From NCBI GenBank assembly GCA_024741835.1, contig JAENRP010000455.1:1-28627 (forward strand): a stretch of 28,627 nt of DNA, given 5' to 3'. This stretch comes from Diplocarpon mali. Lineage: Eukaryota > Ascomycota > Leotiomycetes > Helotiales > Drepanopezizaceae. This document shows positions 1 through 9,499 of the stretch, in pieces. Position 1 is the stretch's first letter. Each line of letters opens with the position of its first letter. The translations under genes and the position numbers were made by a program. Below the pieces are notes generated by a model. That model did not search any database. It was given only the letters and a program-made list of their open reading frames with translations, and was not told where the DNA came from.

Positions 1-397
1 CCTTAGATAGACCGATAATAGATTATTAACTTCCCTTAGAAAGCACTTGCGCTGCAACTATTAGTAGGAAGTTGAATAAGACTTATAGTAAAAGGCGAGC
101 AATCGGCGAATAAGAGGTATGATTCCCTATTTAGCTAACCTATATTATAAAAGGTATAATTCCTTGCTCTATAACCCCTTTGGTACTGCAAGAGGTGTGA
201 TTCCTTGCTTTATTATATTTTATAGGAGGTATGATTCCCTGCGTTATAGCCTAAAAACCCTTTTCGATAAGAGGACTTCCTCCCTATTTAATACTTCTAT
301 AATACCTGCTATTTAATCATTTTAACTTTTTAATAGGAGGAGTGCCTTTAACTATTTAATTTATTTGATTTTAAATGCAATTCTATTCGAAACGGCA
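1..397 (+). other. E1 5' untranslated leader (partial)
   Basis: This AT-rich stretch lies upstream of the gag start and lacks coding character. It does not match the E1 3' LTR at 5648-5932, so I read it as internal leader and not as LTR. Its only clear structure is the set of four short repeats listed separately. No primer binding site could be assigned. Confidence 0.55.
115..239 (+). repeat. Four dispersed copies of AGGTATGATTCC in the E1 leader
   Basis: Copies start at 115, 152, 193 and 227 (AGGTATGATTCCC, AGGTATAATTCCT, AGGTGTGATTCCT, AGGTATGATTCCC). They are spaced 34-41 bp and differ only by transitions. The spacing in an untranslated leader suggests a duplicated cis-element of the transcript or promoter. 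The function is unknown. Confidence 0.7.
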
Positions 398-1450
398 ATG
401 GCTTCTGATTCCGATCGAAATACTAGGCTTAAAGACCTCTAACTCTTTCGAAAGAACTGGCAATAATGGTTCGACGATTTAGAGCTTTACTTTAAGAGCA
501 AAGGTATTAAAATGGCGATTTAAAAGACATTTATTAAATACGTAAGAATAGCCCCTTATACTCCTTCTACCGATTTGTCTACTTCCACTTTAATAGCTAA
601 TACAACTGCTAAAGATTTGCCAAATATACTAAATAAGCTTAGCCTAAGAGCTTTAGTAGATAATAACCGAGATTCCTAAAGGCAGATTTTAAATATAGAA
701 AAGGAGAAGGAGTATAAGCTGGCCTTAGCCAAATGCAAGCTTAAAATCAATAGAGGTTTAAGCAATAAAGATAGAGATTTTATTTAAGTTTATAATAATG
801 CAAAGATAAGATAGGATACTTTAAAAGCAAAATACTTTTAAACAATTGCCCTTAATACCTAGTATCTACTATAGTAGATTACTTCATTTTAATATAGAAA
901 AGATAAAGATAGTAAGGATATAGATATAAATATAAACTCTACCTAATCTATACTATATAAAGCGAGAAGGAGAGTAAAAGCCGCAGATCCTAGGATAGCT
1001 ATGACTTTTAAGGAAACTTAGCTTTTTAGTTTCTTACTTAATAGCCTCCTTCCTAAGTTTGCTATTATAAAACAATCTCTTCTTATTTAACCTAACCTTA
1101 AGATCTATAAGAAGATCGACCTCCTTTAAACTATTGAGCAAGACTTTAAAGGATGCTCTAAATCGGCAAATACCGCGTTATAGGGTAATAATAAGCCTAA
1201 GAAGAGGAAGGAGCATAGGACAAGCCCTTAAGCTTATCAGGGATGCTACTTTTATAATAGTGCTTATAATATTACTAATTATAAAGTTAGAAGGCAATTA
1301 ATCGATATAGTTGCTAGCTTTAATATTAAGAAGCAATCGAAGCAGAAGTTAAGAAGTAAACTGCCCTTATCCTACTAAAGGCTATAACTACTAAGGAAAG
1401 GTAAAGGAAAAGGCTATTTAGCTAAAACTTTAGTAAATACTTCTAATAAT
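398..1450 (+). pseudogene. gag: E1 gag (capsid/nucleocapsid) remnant
   Basis: The chosen start is ATG 398 (MASDSDRNTRLKDL). It opens the frame that stays coding to the end of pol and has no upstream coding extension. The N-terminal part, with W-x2-F-D-D-L-x-L-Y-F spacing, looks like a Copia Gag. The middle is Lys/Glu-rich. A degraded zinc knuckle lies at 1243-1281: only the first Cys survives, and the positions expected to be C, H and C read Tyr, Tyr, Tyr, as TGC/CAC to TAC/TAT transitions would give. About a dozen or more TAA/TAG codons interrupt it. Gag normally packages element RNA in cytoplasmic particles. This copy is dead. Confidence 0.85.
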
Positions 1451-1519
1451 AATAGTAGGTTATCTAAACCTAAATCTACTTTTAATAATTCAAATGATAA
1501 TTATGATAAAGATGCTTAT

Positions 1520-1910
1520 ATTTTAAAAGCCGATCTTTATAAGATCCTTAAATCCAACTAGTATAGTAATACTAATTATATAGCATATATAACTAATAAA
1601 TCCTACCTATTTAAAGGCCCGCTTATTAAAATAAAAAGGCGCTCTATTAAAGTTAGTAGTAGAAGGTTATATATAAACTTAATAGGTATAATAGAGATAA
1701 ATATCGCTAGTATTTCTTTCCTTTTATAAAATGTTCTCTTTATACCTAGCTTAAGTATTAATCTTTTATTTAGCTATAAGATCTATATAAAGTTAAATTG
1801 TATAAGAGTTTTTAATAATCAATTTATATAATTTATAAATAATAATTATAAAGTGATCTTTAAAGCTAAAATCAAAGATGGACTTTATATTATCTTAAAG
1901 GTAATATTAT
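1520..1910 (+). pseudogene. E1 aspartic protease remnant
   Basis: This region is in the same frame as gag. The active-site block reads YSNTNYIAYITN, where Copia proteases have D-[ST]-G/x-A-x2-H-[IM]; the Asp codon is now AAT (1568-1570) and the His is Tyr. Downstream come the conserved VLFIPSLSINLLF block (V-L-[YF]-V-P-x-L-x2-N-L-L) and KAKIKDGLYII before the minisatellite, as in Copia polyproteins. The protease would mature Gag-Pol. Loss of the catalytic Asp makes it inactive. Confidence 0.85.
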
Positions 1911-1916
1911 AGAAAT

Positions 1917-2352
1917 TAACTCCTAGGCCAAACCTATAAGTGGATTCCTTTAAGGAAAGTGCACTCTCTACCTTAATATAATTAAGCAAGGATAAGGAGA
2001 ATAAATAGACTCTTAAGCTAGGATTACAAGTAAAATTTACAAAAATAACTCTTAAGCCAGGACTATAAGTAGAGTATAAAGTATCCTTAAAGATAACTCT
2101 TAAGCTAGGATCATAAGTGAATTTAATAGAAATAACTCTTAAGCTAAGACTGCAAGTAGATTTTGCAAATTCGCTAATAATAACTCTTAAGCTAGGATCG
2201 CAAGTGAAATTCGCAGAAATGACTCCTAAGCTAGGATTATAAGTAAAATTCGCAAATTCGTCAAAGACGACTCTTAAGCTAGGACCGCGAGTAGATCTTG
2301 CGGTTTTATTAAAAATAACTCTTAAGCTAGGCTTGCAACTAGAAAACGGCAA
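1917..2352 (+). repeat. In-frame coding minisatellite in E1 pol
   Basis: About nine imperfect units of a motif (ACTCTTAAGCTAGGATTACA and variants) follow one another, starting with ACTCCTAGGCCAAACCTATA at 1919. From 2010 the units alternate between about 39 and 48 bp, always multiples of three, so the pol frame is kept. The repeated peptide reads T-L-K-L-G-[LS]-[Q/stop]-V-x-F. It sits between the protease and the integrase N-terminal (GAG-pre-integrase) domain, where Copia elements normally have a short linker. Units differ mostly by transitions. The antisense strand is open here only because the units contain no TAA/TAG on that side. Confidence 0.9.
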
Positions 2353-2384
2353 AACCTCGAACTACTATTACTAGTCCTTTTTAG

Positions 2385-3300
2385 CTACTAATAATAAAGC
2401 ATCAACTGATAATAGGCTATTAAAGCTATTAAAAGCTAAAAGCCTATTAAGGTATTAGCTAATATATAGAAGATTCGCACATTTAAGGCTAAAGAAATTA
2501 AAGGGCCTATATAAGGTCTTAACCTTAAAATAGAAGATCTAAGTACTAAAGGATCGCCTAGTATACTAAATTTGCAAGCTAATAAAACTTCGAAATCAGA
2601 TGCAAACTAAGCTTAATTTATAAAAAGATTCGATACTAGTACTAATATCCATTAATACTACTAGACTATTTATAACCTTAATTAAAGGAAATAATTAGTT
2701 TTCTTAAATAGTAGATAACTTCACTTAGCAGATATAGACTATTTGCGCTAGGACTAAATTTAAACTTATAAAAAAGCTAGAAACTTAGAAAGTGATAGAG
2801 GAACGCTAGACCTAGTTGAAGCTAATAGCTATTAGGTCTAATAACGCATTAGAGATTAAGGCAAAGCTTAATAAATAGGCAAAATAAGGAGTTTGCTATA
2901 AACCAACTATAATATATAAAGGTTCCTATTAAAATAGCATTATTAAGTAAAGCATCTAGCAAGCAGAGACTAATTATTACACTCTATTGCAAGATACTAA
3001 CCTACTACTAGAATTCTAGGACCTTGCGGTTAAGGCAAACGCATACTTGCGAAATAGAATAAGTAGTAGACTAATAGTCAATAGTACCTAAATATTACTA
3101 TATAAGGCATATTTCGGATAGAAACTAAGCCTAGACTATATCTGCGTCTTTAGAAGCGTTTGCTATTCCTATATCAGCCCGAAGTCTTAGCCCGCAGGTA
3201 TAAAGAGCAAGAAGCTAATAGACTAAAGTAAAGAGTATATATTTATTAAGTATATTAAATAGATAATAAAGCAATAGATAATATATGCGCTAGACTTAGG
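2385..3300 (+). pseudogene. E1 integrase (GAG-pre-integrase plus rve core) remnant
   Basis: The GAG-pre-integrase signature R-R-F-A-H-L-R-L-K-K-L-K-G-L occurs near 2475. The integrase core follows: SINTTRLF (expected D-T-T-G-P), IRSNNALEI (expected R-S-D-N) and YKGSY-stop-NSIIK (expected N-G-x2-E-R). All three catalytic acidic residues are lost by G-to-A: AAT at 2654-2656, AAT at 2840-2842 and AAG at 2945-2947. The second and third are 35 codons apart, as in the D-D35-E family. Then FWDLAVKANAYLRNR (W as a stop here) and a VFRSVCY block match the Copia core end. Integrase would insert the cDNA. This copy is inactive. Confidence 0.88.
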
Positions 3301-3780
3301 GCGAGTAATTATATCCTTAGTAGTTAAGTTTAATAAATCTCAAAATAGGAGGGAGCTATCCTTAAAGCTTTATATACTTAGAGATTCGCAAGGTATACTA
3401 CTCGATAGTAATACTATTAAGTCGAACTAATAACCCTTCTCTTTAAGCTTAGGTATATTAAGCGCACCTGCTAATTAACAACTTGCTAATCGCCTAAAGG
3501 CCGAATAGACTATTCCTATCGTCCGCGAACTACTTAAAGTATAAAACAACTTTGATATTATTATCCCTTTAGTTAAAGCACCTATAGTAAAGGATATTCT
3601 TAAAATAAGTATAAGTAATAATAAGCCTCTACTACTAGAAAGCGATTCCTTAAATAATAAGCCTATAAAACCCACAGCCGAACCTACGCCTTTAAAGAGG
3701 AATAGAGACCTAGAATTAGAAGATACCTTAGACAAACGCGAGTCTAAGCGTATCTAGGCTATAATAGCATATAGGATCTA
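3300..3780 (+). pseudogene. E1 integrase-RT linker (pol frame, no recognised domain)
   Basis: The pol frame continues through here, with few stops after 3560. The residues are polar and Pro/Glu/Lys-rich (for example PTPLKRNRDLELEDTLDKRE), typical of the variable linker between integrase and RT in Copia polyproteins. I see no motif. A minus-strand open frame at 3475-3735 is its shadow. Confidence 0.6.
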
Positions 3781-3789
3781 TAAGCTTAA

Positions 3790-5419
3790 ACTCTAATAGA
3801 GCTTTAATAAAGATAATGCATTCTTAGCTATTAAAAGGATAATGAAAATCTCTCTTCTAAAGACGTATAATAAAGCTATTAATAACCCAAAGAATAGAGT
3901 AGTATAGAATAAGGCAATTTAAGAGGAGATAAGCTCTCTTATTACAAATGGCATATAAATAGAAGAACTAATACTAAAGGACGTGAACCTAGTATTAATA
4001 AAGTAGGCCTTTATAATCAAAATATATGCAGATAGGACCTTAGAACGTTATAAGGTAAGGCTTATAGCTAAGGGCTTCTTTTAATAATATAAAGAAGACT
4101 ACTTCGATACATTTGCGCTAATAGTTCGCATAGATACCCTTTGCATATTTATAGCAATAGTAGCTGCTAAGGACCTTAAATGCAAATAGTATAATATTAA
4201 AAATGCATTTACTAAAGCGACTATAAAGGAACGGATTTTTCTCTCCTAACCTAATAGTATTCCTATATACGCTAGCCACTCCCTTTATATACTTTGCAGT
4301 ATCTATAGGCTTAAATAATCAGCCTATGATTAGAACCTCTTATATAGCTTTACTCTAATAGAAATAGGATTTATTTAAAGCCTAGCTAACCCTTATCTAT
4401 TTACTTATATTAAGCGTAAAATCAAGTTGCTACTATATATTAATAATATTACTATAGCTATAAAAATAACTACTTAATTAGATTAGTTCTTTATAATAAT
4501 TCGGAAACGTTTTAATACTAAGGATTTAAAGGGAATTTATAAGATCCTTAGCATTCGCATTATAAGGAACCGCTTTACTCGAGAACTCTGATTAGATTAA
4601 GAGCAGTATATTAAGAAGATCCTAGACCGAATAGAACTCTCTACTTATGCTCCTAACTTTAAGCCAAAGTATACTCTAATTAAAGGAAAGTATAATAAGT
4701 TAGAGCCTACTAATAAAAATAAGTAGAAAGGAGATCTAAAGAAGTACTAATAGGATATTAGAGCAATTATATATACTATAGTATATATAAGACCAGATAT
4801 CGCCTTTATTATTAAGCAACTTAGTCAAAACCTAAAGGATTTGACAATTTAATATAAGAATGCAGTCAAGCGACTTAAAAGGTACCTTCAATTAATAATT
4901 ATATAAAAGGTAAGATACAGACTAACGAAATATATAAGTGCAAAGCTTAAAGTATATACTAATTCCAATTAGGCAAATATAAAAGGTTAGAAAAGTATAT
5001 TTAAAAGTATAGTAATACTATATAGCAGACCTATATTATAGGAAAGTAAGAAGTAGAAATCAATAGCTACTGCAAGCACTAAGGCTAAATATATATTAAT
5101 ATTATTAAATTATAAGTAAGGATTATAAATTACTTAAGTTCTAAAAGATATAGGTTTTACTAAGTATATTAGATAAGATAGGAACTATATTAATCTTTAA
5201 GTAGATAATATAAGGGCGATTGCACTTATAAAGAATCCACACTTATATAAGCGATCGAAATATATTAATATTACCTACTACTTTATCTATAACCTTATTG
5301 CAAAGAATAAGTTATTAATTACCTATATCCTAACCGATCAAATAGTAGTAGATGGATTTATAAAGCTACTAAAGATAGTTGCAAAGTTCGAAGCATTTAA
5401 AGATATGCTAAGGTTATAA
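3790..5419 (+). pseudogene. E1 reverse transcriptase and RNase H remnant
   Basis: RT (RVT_2 type) blocks are readable: VRLIAKGF near 4050, LKCKQYNIKNAF near 4170-4215 (Q as stop; expected Q-x-D-V-x-x-A-F) and the active site YINNI at 4436-4450, where both Asp codons of Y-x-D-D are AAT. RNase H follows: VYTNSN near 4950 (expected Y-x-D-[SA]-D), STKAKY near 5080 (expected S-T-E-A-E-Y), VDNIRAI near 5205, and KYINITYYFI near 5260. The frame reaches a TAA at 5417-5419, taken as the end; two further stops follow closely. Both activities are lost. Confidence 0.9.
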
Positions 5420-5647
5420 AAGATAATAGGAGCTTAATAGGCTTAAGGACGACTCCTAGGCCTGCTTTGCGAGTTAGGTTATATAGTCTTATAAAGTAAA
5501 GTTTTTTTTTAGATCGACTCTTAGGCCTAAACCGCGAGTTAAGTCATATAGTCTTATAAAGGAACGCTTTTGGAAATTTGACTCCTAGTCCTGCCCTATA
5601 AGTAGGATTAGTGATTTCAATAGAGGTTACTATTAATTAATTGTTTT
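5420..5647 (+). repeat. E1 3' noncoding region with three copies of the minisatellite-like motif
   Basis: Three units start near 5449, 5517 and 5580: GACTCCTAGGCCTGCTTTGC, GACTCTTAGGCCTAAACCGC and GACTCCTAGTCCTGCCCTAT. The first two also share TATATAGTCTTATAAAG about 30 bp downstream, giving a unit of about 66-68 bp. They lie after the pol stop, out of the pol frame, but resemble the in-frame minisatellite at 1917-2352. A T-run (8-9 T) lies near 5500. Confidence 0.75.
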
Positions 5648-5932
5648 TAATTTAAAAAGATACTTAAGAGTTGGATTAGCGCAAAAGGATAGTTATTATT
5701 TTCCCAACTGCAGGTCAATTGGAGTAAGGTCTAAGTAGAGGTATTAAGATAAGTGATATAGCTATTACTCTAATATATTATCATATAACCTTACTACTTA
5801 ATCAGTAGGATATTAATACGTATATAGCTATAGGTAAGAAAGAGGTAACCTTCCTTCCTTAACTCTTACTAATATATCGACTATCGACCTCTAGAAGTTT
5901 CTTATACCTACTGCGCCGACTCACTTAAGCTC
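5648..5932 (+). repeat. E1 3' LTR (approximate ends)
   Basis: The right edge is supported by the switch to E2 RT sequence at about 5933, just after CTTAAGCTCA. The left edge is a guess from GAGTTGGATTAGCG near 5648, which resembles the TGTTGGA start common in Copia LTRs. The 5' LTR lies outside the window, so the ends cannot be tested by comparison. Confidence 0.5.
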
Positions 5933-7000
5933 AATAATATGCTATATAAAAATCATTTAAGTAATTTAAAAGAATATTATTCATATACTGCTAGTAAGTA
6001 TTAGGCCTGTTACAAAGGCTAAATAGGAGAACCTTGCATTTGTAGGATCTGTACCTTATTTGGAAGGTGGTATATTCCTCTAATTTAAGGTCCATTTGTA
6101 TTCGATTGAAAGCGGCTTAAATATCCAGTTTTGTAAAAATCTTGGCTTTAGATACTCATTTTAAAAGCTCGTCTATCCTCGGAATCGGGTAAGCGTCCTT
6201 CTGAGTTAGTGCGTTTAGCTTTTAGTAGTTTATATAAAATCGGAGGCTACCGTCGGCCTTTTTTATAAATAGTACTAGCGAAGCAAAGGGGCTAGTACTT
6301 ATCTTAATAAAGCCTTTATCTAAATTCTCGAGTAAGTACTCCTTTATAACCTTAAGCTCCTTAGTAGATTGATAGTAAAGGAGCGAATAGGCGTTAGGCA
6401 AGGGCCCTTTTAGCTATATCTTATAATTATAGTACTAATAGGGAGGAAGGGTATTTGCATCCCTTTTTAAAAAGGCTTATCTTAAAGATTAGTACTATTT
6501 TAGGAGTCGATTATTAATTAGCTTTTCGATATTAGGATTCTTAAGCTTATATCTTTCCTTTAGAATCCTATCTACTTTATAAATACTAGTTTAAAAGAAC
6601 TCAGTCTCCTTACGCTTTATATTATAATAAAAGGCATTAGCGCTAATTTTATAAATAGGAACTATAGCTTTAGGGCATTTGCGAATAGGGTCAGATTATA
6701 GTCGATTTATATTAGGCTGCTTTCTTAGATCTAACTTAATTATAAGCAGGAGCGCTAGCTTAATAATAGTAATAAGGATCTTGCGCTTAGCTAGGACTAT
6801 TAAATTAATATAAGACTATCTTCTATTAATCTATTAAGCTTTATCTATAGCTATTTCCTATTCTCTATAATTAATATCAGCTTAATAATTGGATCGGATT
6901 TGAAGTCCTTTAAAAGGGGAAAGACGAATAATGATTTCCTTTGCGAATTAAGGAGATAGGAGGTAATATAAAGGCTATATAAATCGGTTTTCCTTTAAAT
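5933..7000 (-). pseudogene. E2 reverse transcriptase remnant (N-terminal part)
   Basis: Minus-strand blocks read TSPFASLVLFIKKADGSLRF (near 6300-6240), KLNALTQKDAYPIPRI with Q intact, and FTKLDI near 6140-6120, the first catalytic Asp block of Gypsy RTs, with the Asp intact. The frame is the same as the protease (first bases 7388 and 6128 agree modulo 3). It ends after NDFYIA at about 5933, before the Y-x-D-D site, because E1 interrupts it. The decay is lighter than in E5 in this stretch. Confidence 0.88.
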
Positions 7001-7154
7001 TGAGTTTAAGTTGGAATCGGCGTATCTATTTAACTTTAATAATAGTATTACGCTAGCCTAGGTTAAGAATAACCCAAGGGCAGTTGTAGATATGCCTTCT
7101 ATTAATTATTAAGTGAAAGCGCATATAGTATATAGCTTATGCGCGAATAGTATT

Positions 7155-7388
7155 TTAAAATCTATAGATAGGAATAGGGGCTGGAAAAGGAAGAATTTTA
7201 AAGCCAGTTGCTTTTAAAAGATATATAAAAAGGGAACGATTTAAAAATAGGTAACTAAGGGTTCTAGTATTTGCTAAAGCTAATAATAATACTTTAAGTC
7301 TATTTATACTAATAATATAAGAGGTTAGGAATTGCTTCCCTCTTATTAAAGAGTTAAGATCTAGCTTTAATAAGTCGCACTTTCGCAA
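7155..7388 (-). pseudogene. E2 retropepsin / pol N-terminus remnant
   Basis: A 77-codon open stretch survives. It reads KCDLLKLDLNSL, then ISINRLKVLLLALANTRTLS, where the retropepsin D-T/S-G-A site is expected. The aligned copy in E5 reads LALADTKAFNYLFLN with Asp intact at 16165-16167, so this copy has Asp to Asn. Hydrophobic VLLLALA before the active site and LLKATGFKI after it fit a retropepsin fold. It is shifted -1 relative to gag (176 nt from the zinc knuckle, remainder 2). This is a real remnant and not a shadow, because both copies preserve it. Confidence 0.75.
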
Positions 7389-7429
7389 GCTTAAGTAGGA
7401 GTCTTTTCCTAGGCCTTTTCGTTTTCTTA

Positions 7430-8840
7430 ATCTTCTTTTATTTTAATCCTATTCTTAATTGAATTTAAAGTCGGATTATCTTCCTTTGTATCTTCTAAGG
7501 TATTGATCTTACTTATAAAAGGGCACTCGGTCTTATAGTGACTAGTTTTGCCATAGGTCTAGTAGGTGGCTTGCTTAAAGGGTAAAGTAGGAGAATTAGC
7601 CTTAGCTGGCGTATCTTAGTAAAAAGGGGTAGTAGGCTTTAAGGCTAATAGCCTAGAAACTTAGGTAGTACTTCTAGTACTTAAACCGCAAGCGGTCTTA
7701 TTAAAGAGCGAATCGGATATCTTTTAGTATAATACTAAGGTCGCCTTACTTTTAGTCGAAGGGTTAAGAAGTTGATTACTTTAGCATTCGGTATTAAGGG
7801 CGTTCAATTAGTTAATTATAATAGTATAGTCCTTTCCTTAAAAGGCCTTAGCTAAGGCGTAGGTAGCTTTAAGCTAAGGGGTAATCTTATTTTATATAAA
7901 GAAGAACTACTTAGATCTTAAGACCTCTCTTTAGATTGCAGTAGATTAGAATTAAGCTTAAAACTAAGGGAAAGTTTCTTTAGAATAACTAGCTTTTCTT
8001 ATATAGATATAATAAAAAGTAGATTAGAATAGGTCTACCTCTTAATTAATTAAAAAGTAACTGCTTAGCAGCTCTACTATTTCTTAATAGTTTTAAAAGG
8101 GGTTAGTCTCTAAGAGGTATTAAGGTTTAAGGTACGTTTGGGCTTATCCTATAGTAGATCCTTAAATAAGGGCTTAGCGAGCTCGCTTATTTAAATATAA
8201 GTTAGTATTAACTTGCAATCGGTCTTAGACTAAAGCTAACTACTACTTATATATTAGAAAGGTCCTATTATTAAAGGGGGTGATCTTTTCGATCAGCTGA
8301 ATTTTTAGCCGTTTCATATCTATATCGACTTCCAAAGGAGGCTAGGTCTCACTTTATTAAAGGTAGGTAGATTCCCGCTTAATAGTCTAATATATGCGCT
8401 AAGCTATCTCTTAGCTTTAATAAGCTAGGGTCTTTAAGTTAGAGATAGCCTAAGCAATCCTGCTAATCTCGCTTTGCAATTATCGATTAAATTAATCTTA
8501 ATATTATAAGGATTCTTCTAAACCTAAGACTATTTCTTATAAGACATTTAGGTTTAAAAAGTCTTATTTATCTTAGTTAGCTTAGCTATAGCATTATGGT
8601 CTTTTGTCCTTAATAGCAAAGGAAGGTCCGGCCCTAGGAGCTGGGGTTAAGGTACTTCCTATAGAAGCTAGTTCTCCGAACGAACTAGGTATATTCTGTA
8701 TTTGCTAACTTCCAGCTAGTAGGGAATTTATTTTACCGATTTTGGTTTTAGTAGGGATTCGGTTAAAAAGGGGTTCTATAGAAAAAGGGTTTTAATAGCG
8801 TAGTGCTCTTTTAACTTCTGCCTATAGCACTTTTATAAAA
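7430..8840 (-). pseudogene. gag: E2 gag remnant with zinc knuckle
   Basis: The equivalent of the E5 ATG at 14720 is ATA here (INSLLAGS, first base near 8731). The frame from there to the knuckle is unbroken except for stops (8728 to 7564 is 388 codons). The C-terminal knuckle at 7523-7564 reads TY-stop-TYGKTSHYKTEC, a CCHC box (C-x2-C-x4-H-x4-C) whose first two Cys are now Tyr while H and the last C remain. The N-terminal part is Pro/Ala/Ser-rich (STLTPAPRAGPSFA). Gag would form the particle and bind RNA. Confidence 0.82.
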
Positions 8841-9013
8841 GGAGTAATTAAGAAAATCCGGCTAATAAAAGCATTCCTTAATTATACTAGTTAATAAGCT
8901 ATACTTAAGCTCCTAGTTTGTCTAAGAGGTCTTTAGGATCCTAACTCTATCGAAAGTCGAAATAACTGCGAATCGATTTTCAAAAGGGGTAGGATATTAT
9001 TAAAAGCCGTCCT

Positions 9014-9346
9014 TAATAGAGAGAAACTTCTTCATTTAATATAATAATACAAAACCGCTAAAATACGAGTTTAAGTATAGGAGCAAGAAGTAGTATAAAA
9101 GGCGTATTCTATAGGTCTAATACGAAGGAAACGAAGAAGTTAGAGAGCCCTCCTTAAGGGAGAGCCCTTCTTCCTTATATATATAAGCAGCTTAAGGCTC
9201 TTTATCCGTTTACGTAATATTATGTAAAAATATCCTTTTATACCTTCGGAGTCGATTCGAGATAATCCTATATCGAATTGAGATTATAAAACCTTAAAAC
9301 GCTATACTCCCAGGTAATTGCACTAAGTGGAGGTGTAGCCGTTACA
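9014..9346 (-). repeat. E2 5' LTR, 333 bp
   Basis: On the minus strand it starts TGTAACGGCTACACCTCCAC (at 9346) and ends near TCTCTATTA, followed by AGGACGGC. The E5 5' LTR has the same start and the same end context, and both come out at exactly 333 bp. Differences between the two are mainly transitions. The base composition includes an ATATATATAAG TATA-like stretch near 9175. Confidence 0.88.
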
Positions 9347-9480
9347 TTGAGCTTCCTAGCTCGAATATAAGATCTAATTATTTCTTCTATCTCTTACTCC
9401 TCTTATTCTAATAGTACTTTAATTAAGGCAGGAGGTTCTTAAGCTTAGCCTAGCAGAAGGTTAAGGATATATTTCTATAG
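9347..9480 (-). pseudogene. E3 chromodomain start, truncated by E2 insertion
   Basis: After the integrase comes QEPPALIKVLLE-like sequence (Q as stop) and then EIEEIIRSYIRARKL at about 9390-9350. This corresponds to the conserved E-[VI]-E-x-I-[LI]-x-S-R opening of chromodomains at the C-terminus of chromoviral integrases. The reading then runs into TGTAACGG, the E2 LTR start. Chromodomains direct integration to marked chromatin. Here only the first strand remains. Confidence 0.72.
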
Positions 9481-9499
9481 TAAGTAGGAGTGGAATATA

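Larger units (their letters stand above)
1..5932 (+). mobile_element. E1: RIP-decayed Ty1/Copia LTR retrotransposon, 5' end cut by window
   Basis: Domain order gag, protease, integrase, RT, RNase H is that of Ty1/Copia. One frame starting at ATG 398 runs to about 5419 without a net frameshift: landmark codons at 1568, 2654, 2840, 2945 and 4436 all fall in it. It is broken only by many TAA/TAG codons, and I saw no in-frame TGA between 398 and 4447. The 3' LTR ends near 5932, where the sequence switches abruptly to the Gypsy RT of E2. The 5' LTR is not visible, so it must lie before base 1. E1 therefore inserted into E2. It cannot encode active proteins. Confidence 0.92.
5933..9346 (-). mobile_element. 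E2: 5' half of a Ty3/Gypsy chromovirus, truncated by E1
   Basis: Read on the minus strand it has a 5' LTR, gag, protease and the first part of RT. It matches the plus-strand element E5 from 14105 to about 17495 throughout, including LTR, zinc knuckle, protease and RT. It stops abruptly at about 5933 inside RT, at codons equivalent to FYIAY just before the YLDD site, where E1 begins. Its missing half should lie left of base 1, beyond E1. On its other side its LTR begins at 9346 inside the chromodomain of E3, so E2 inserted into E3. Confidence 0.92.

Noticed and set aside
119..316. 65-codon plus-strand ORF
   Set aside because: It lies in the E1 leader, spans the short direct repeats, and is not in the gag frame with any coding signal.
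1885..2352. 155-codon open frame on the minus strand with repeated SLRVI peptides
   Set aside because: It is the antisense shadow of the in-frame minisatellite of E1 pol. The plus frame links to protease and integrase, the minus frame to nothing.
1917..2352. Possible CRISPR array (short repeats at regular spacing)
   Set aside because: Repeats are degenerate, the spacers are themselves related, units are multiples of three in a coding frame, and the setting is a fungal retroelement.
3475..3735. 86-codon minus-strand ORF
   Set aside because: Shadow of the E1 integrase-RT linker, whose plus frame is continuous with pol on both sides.
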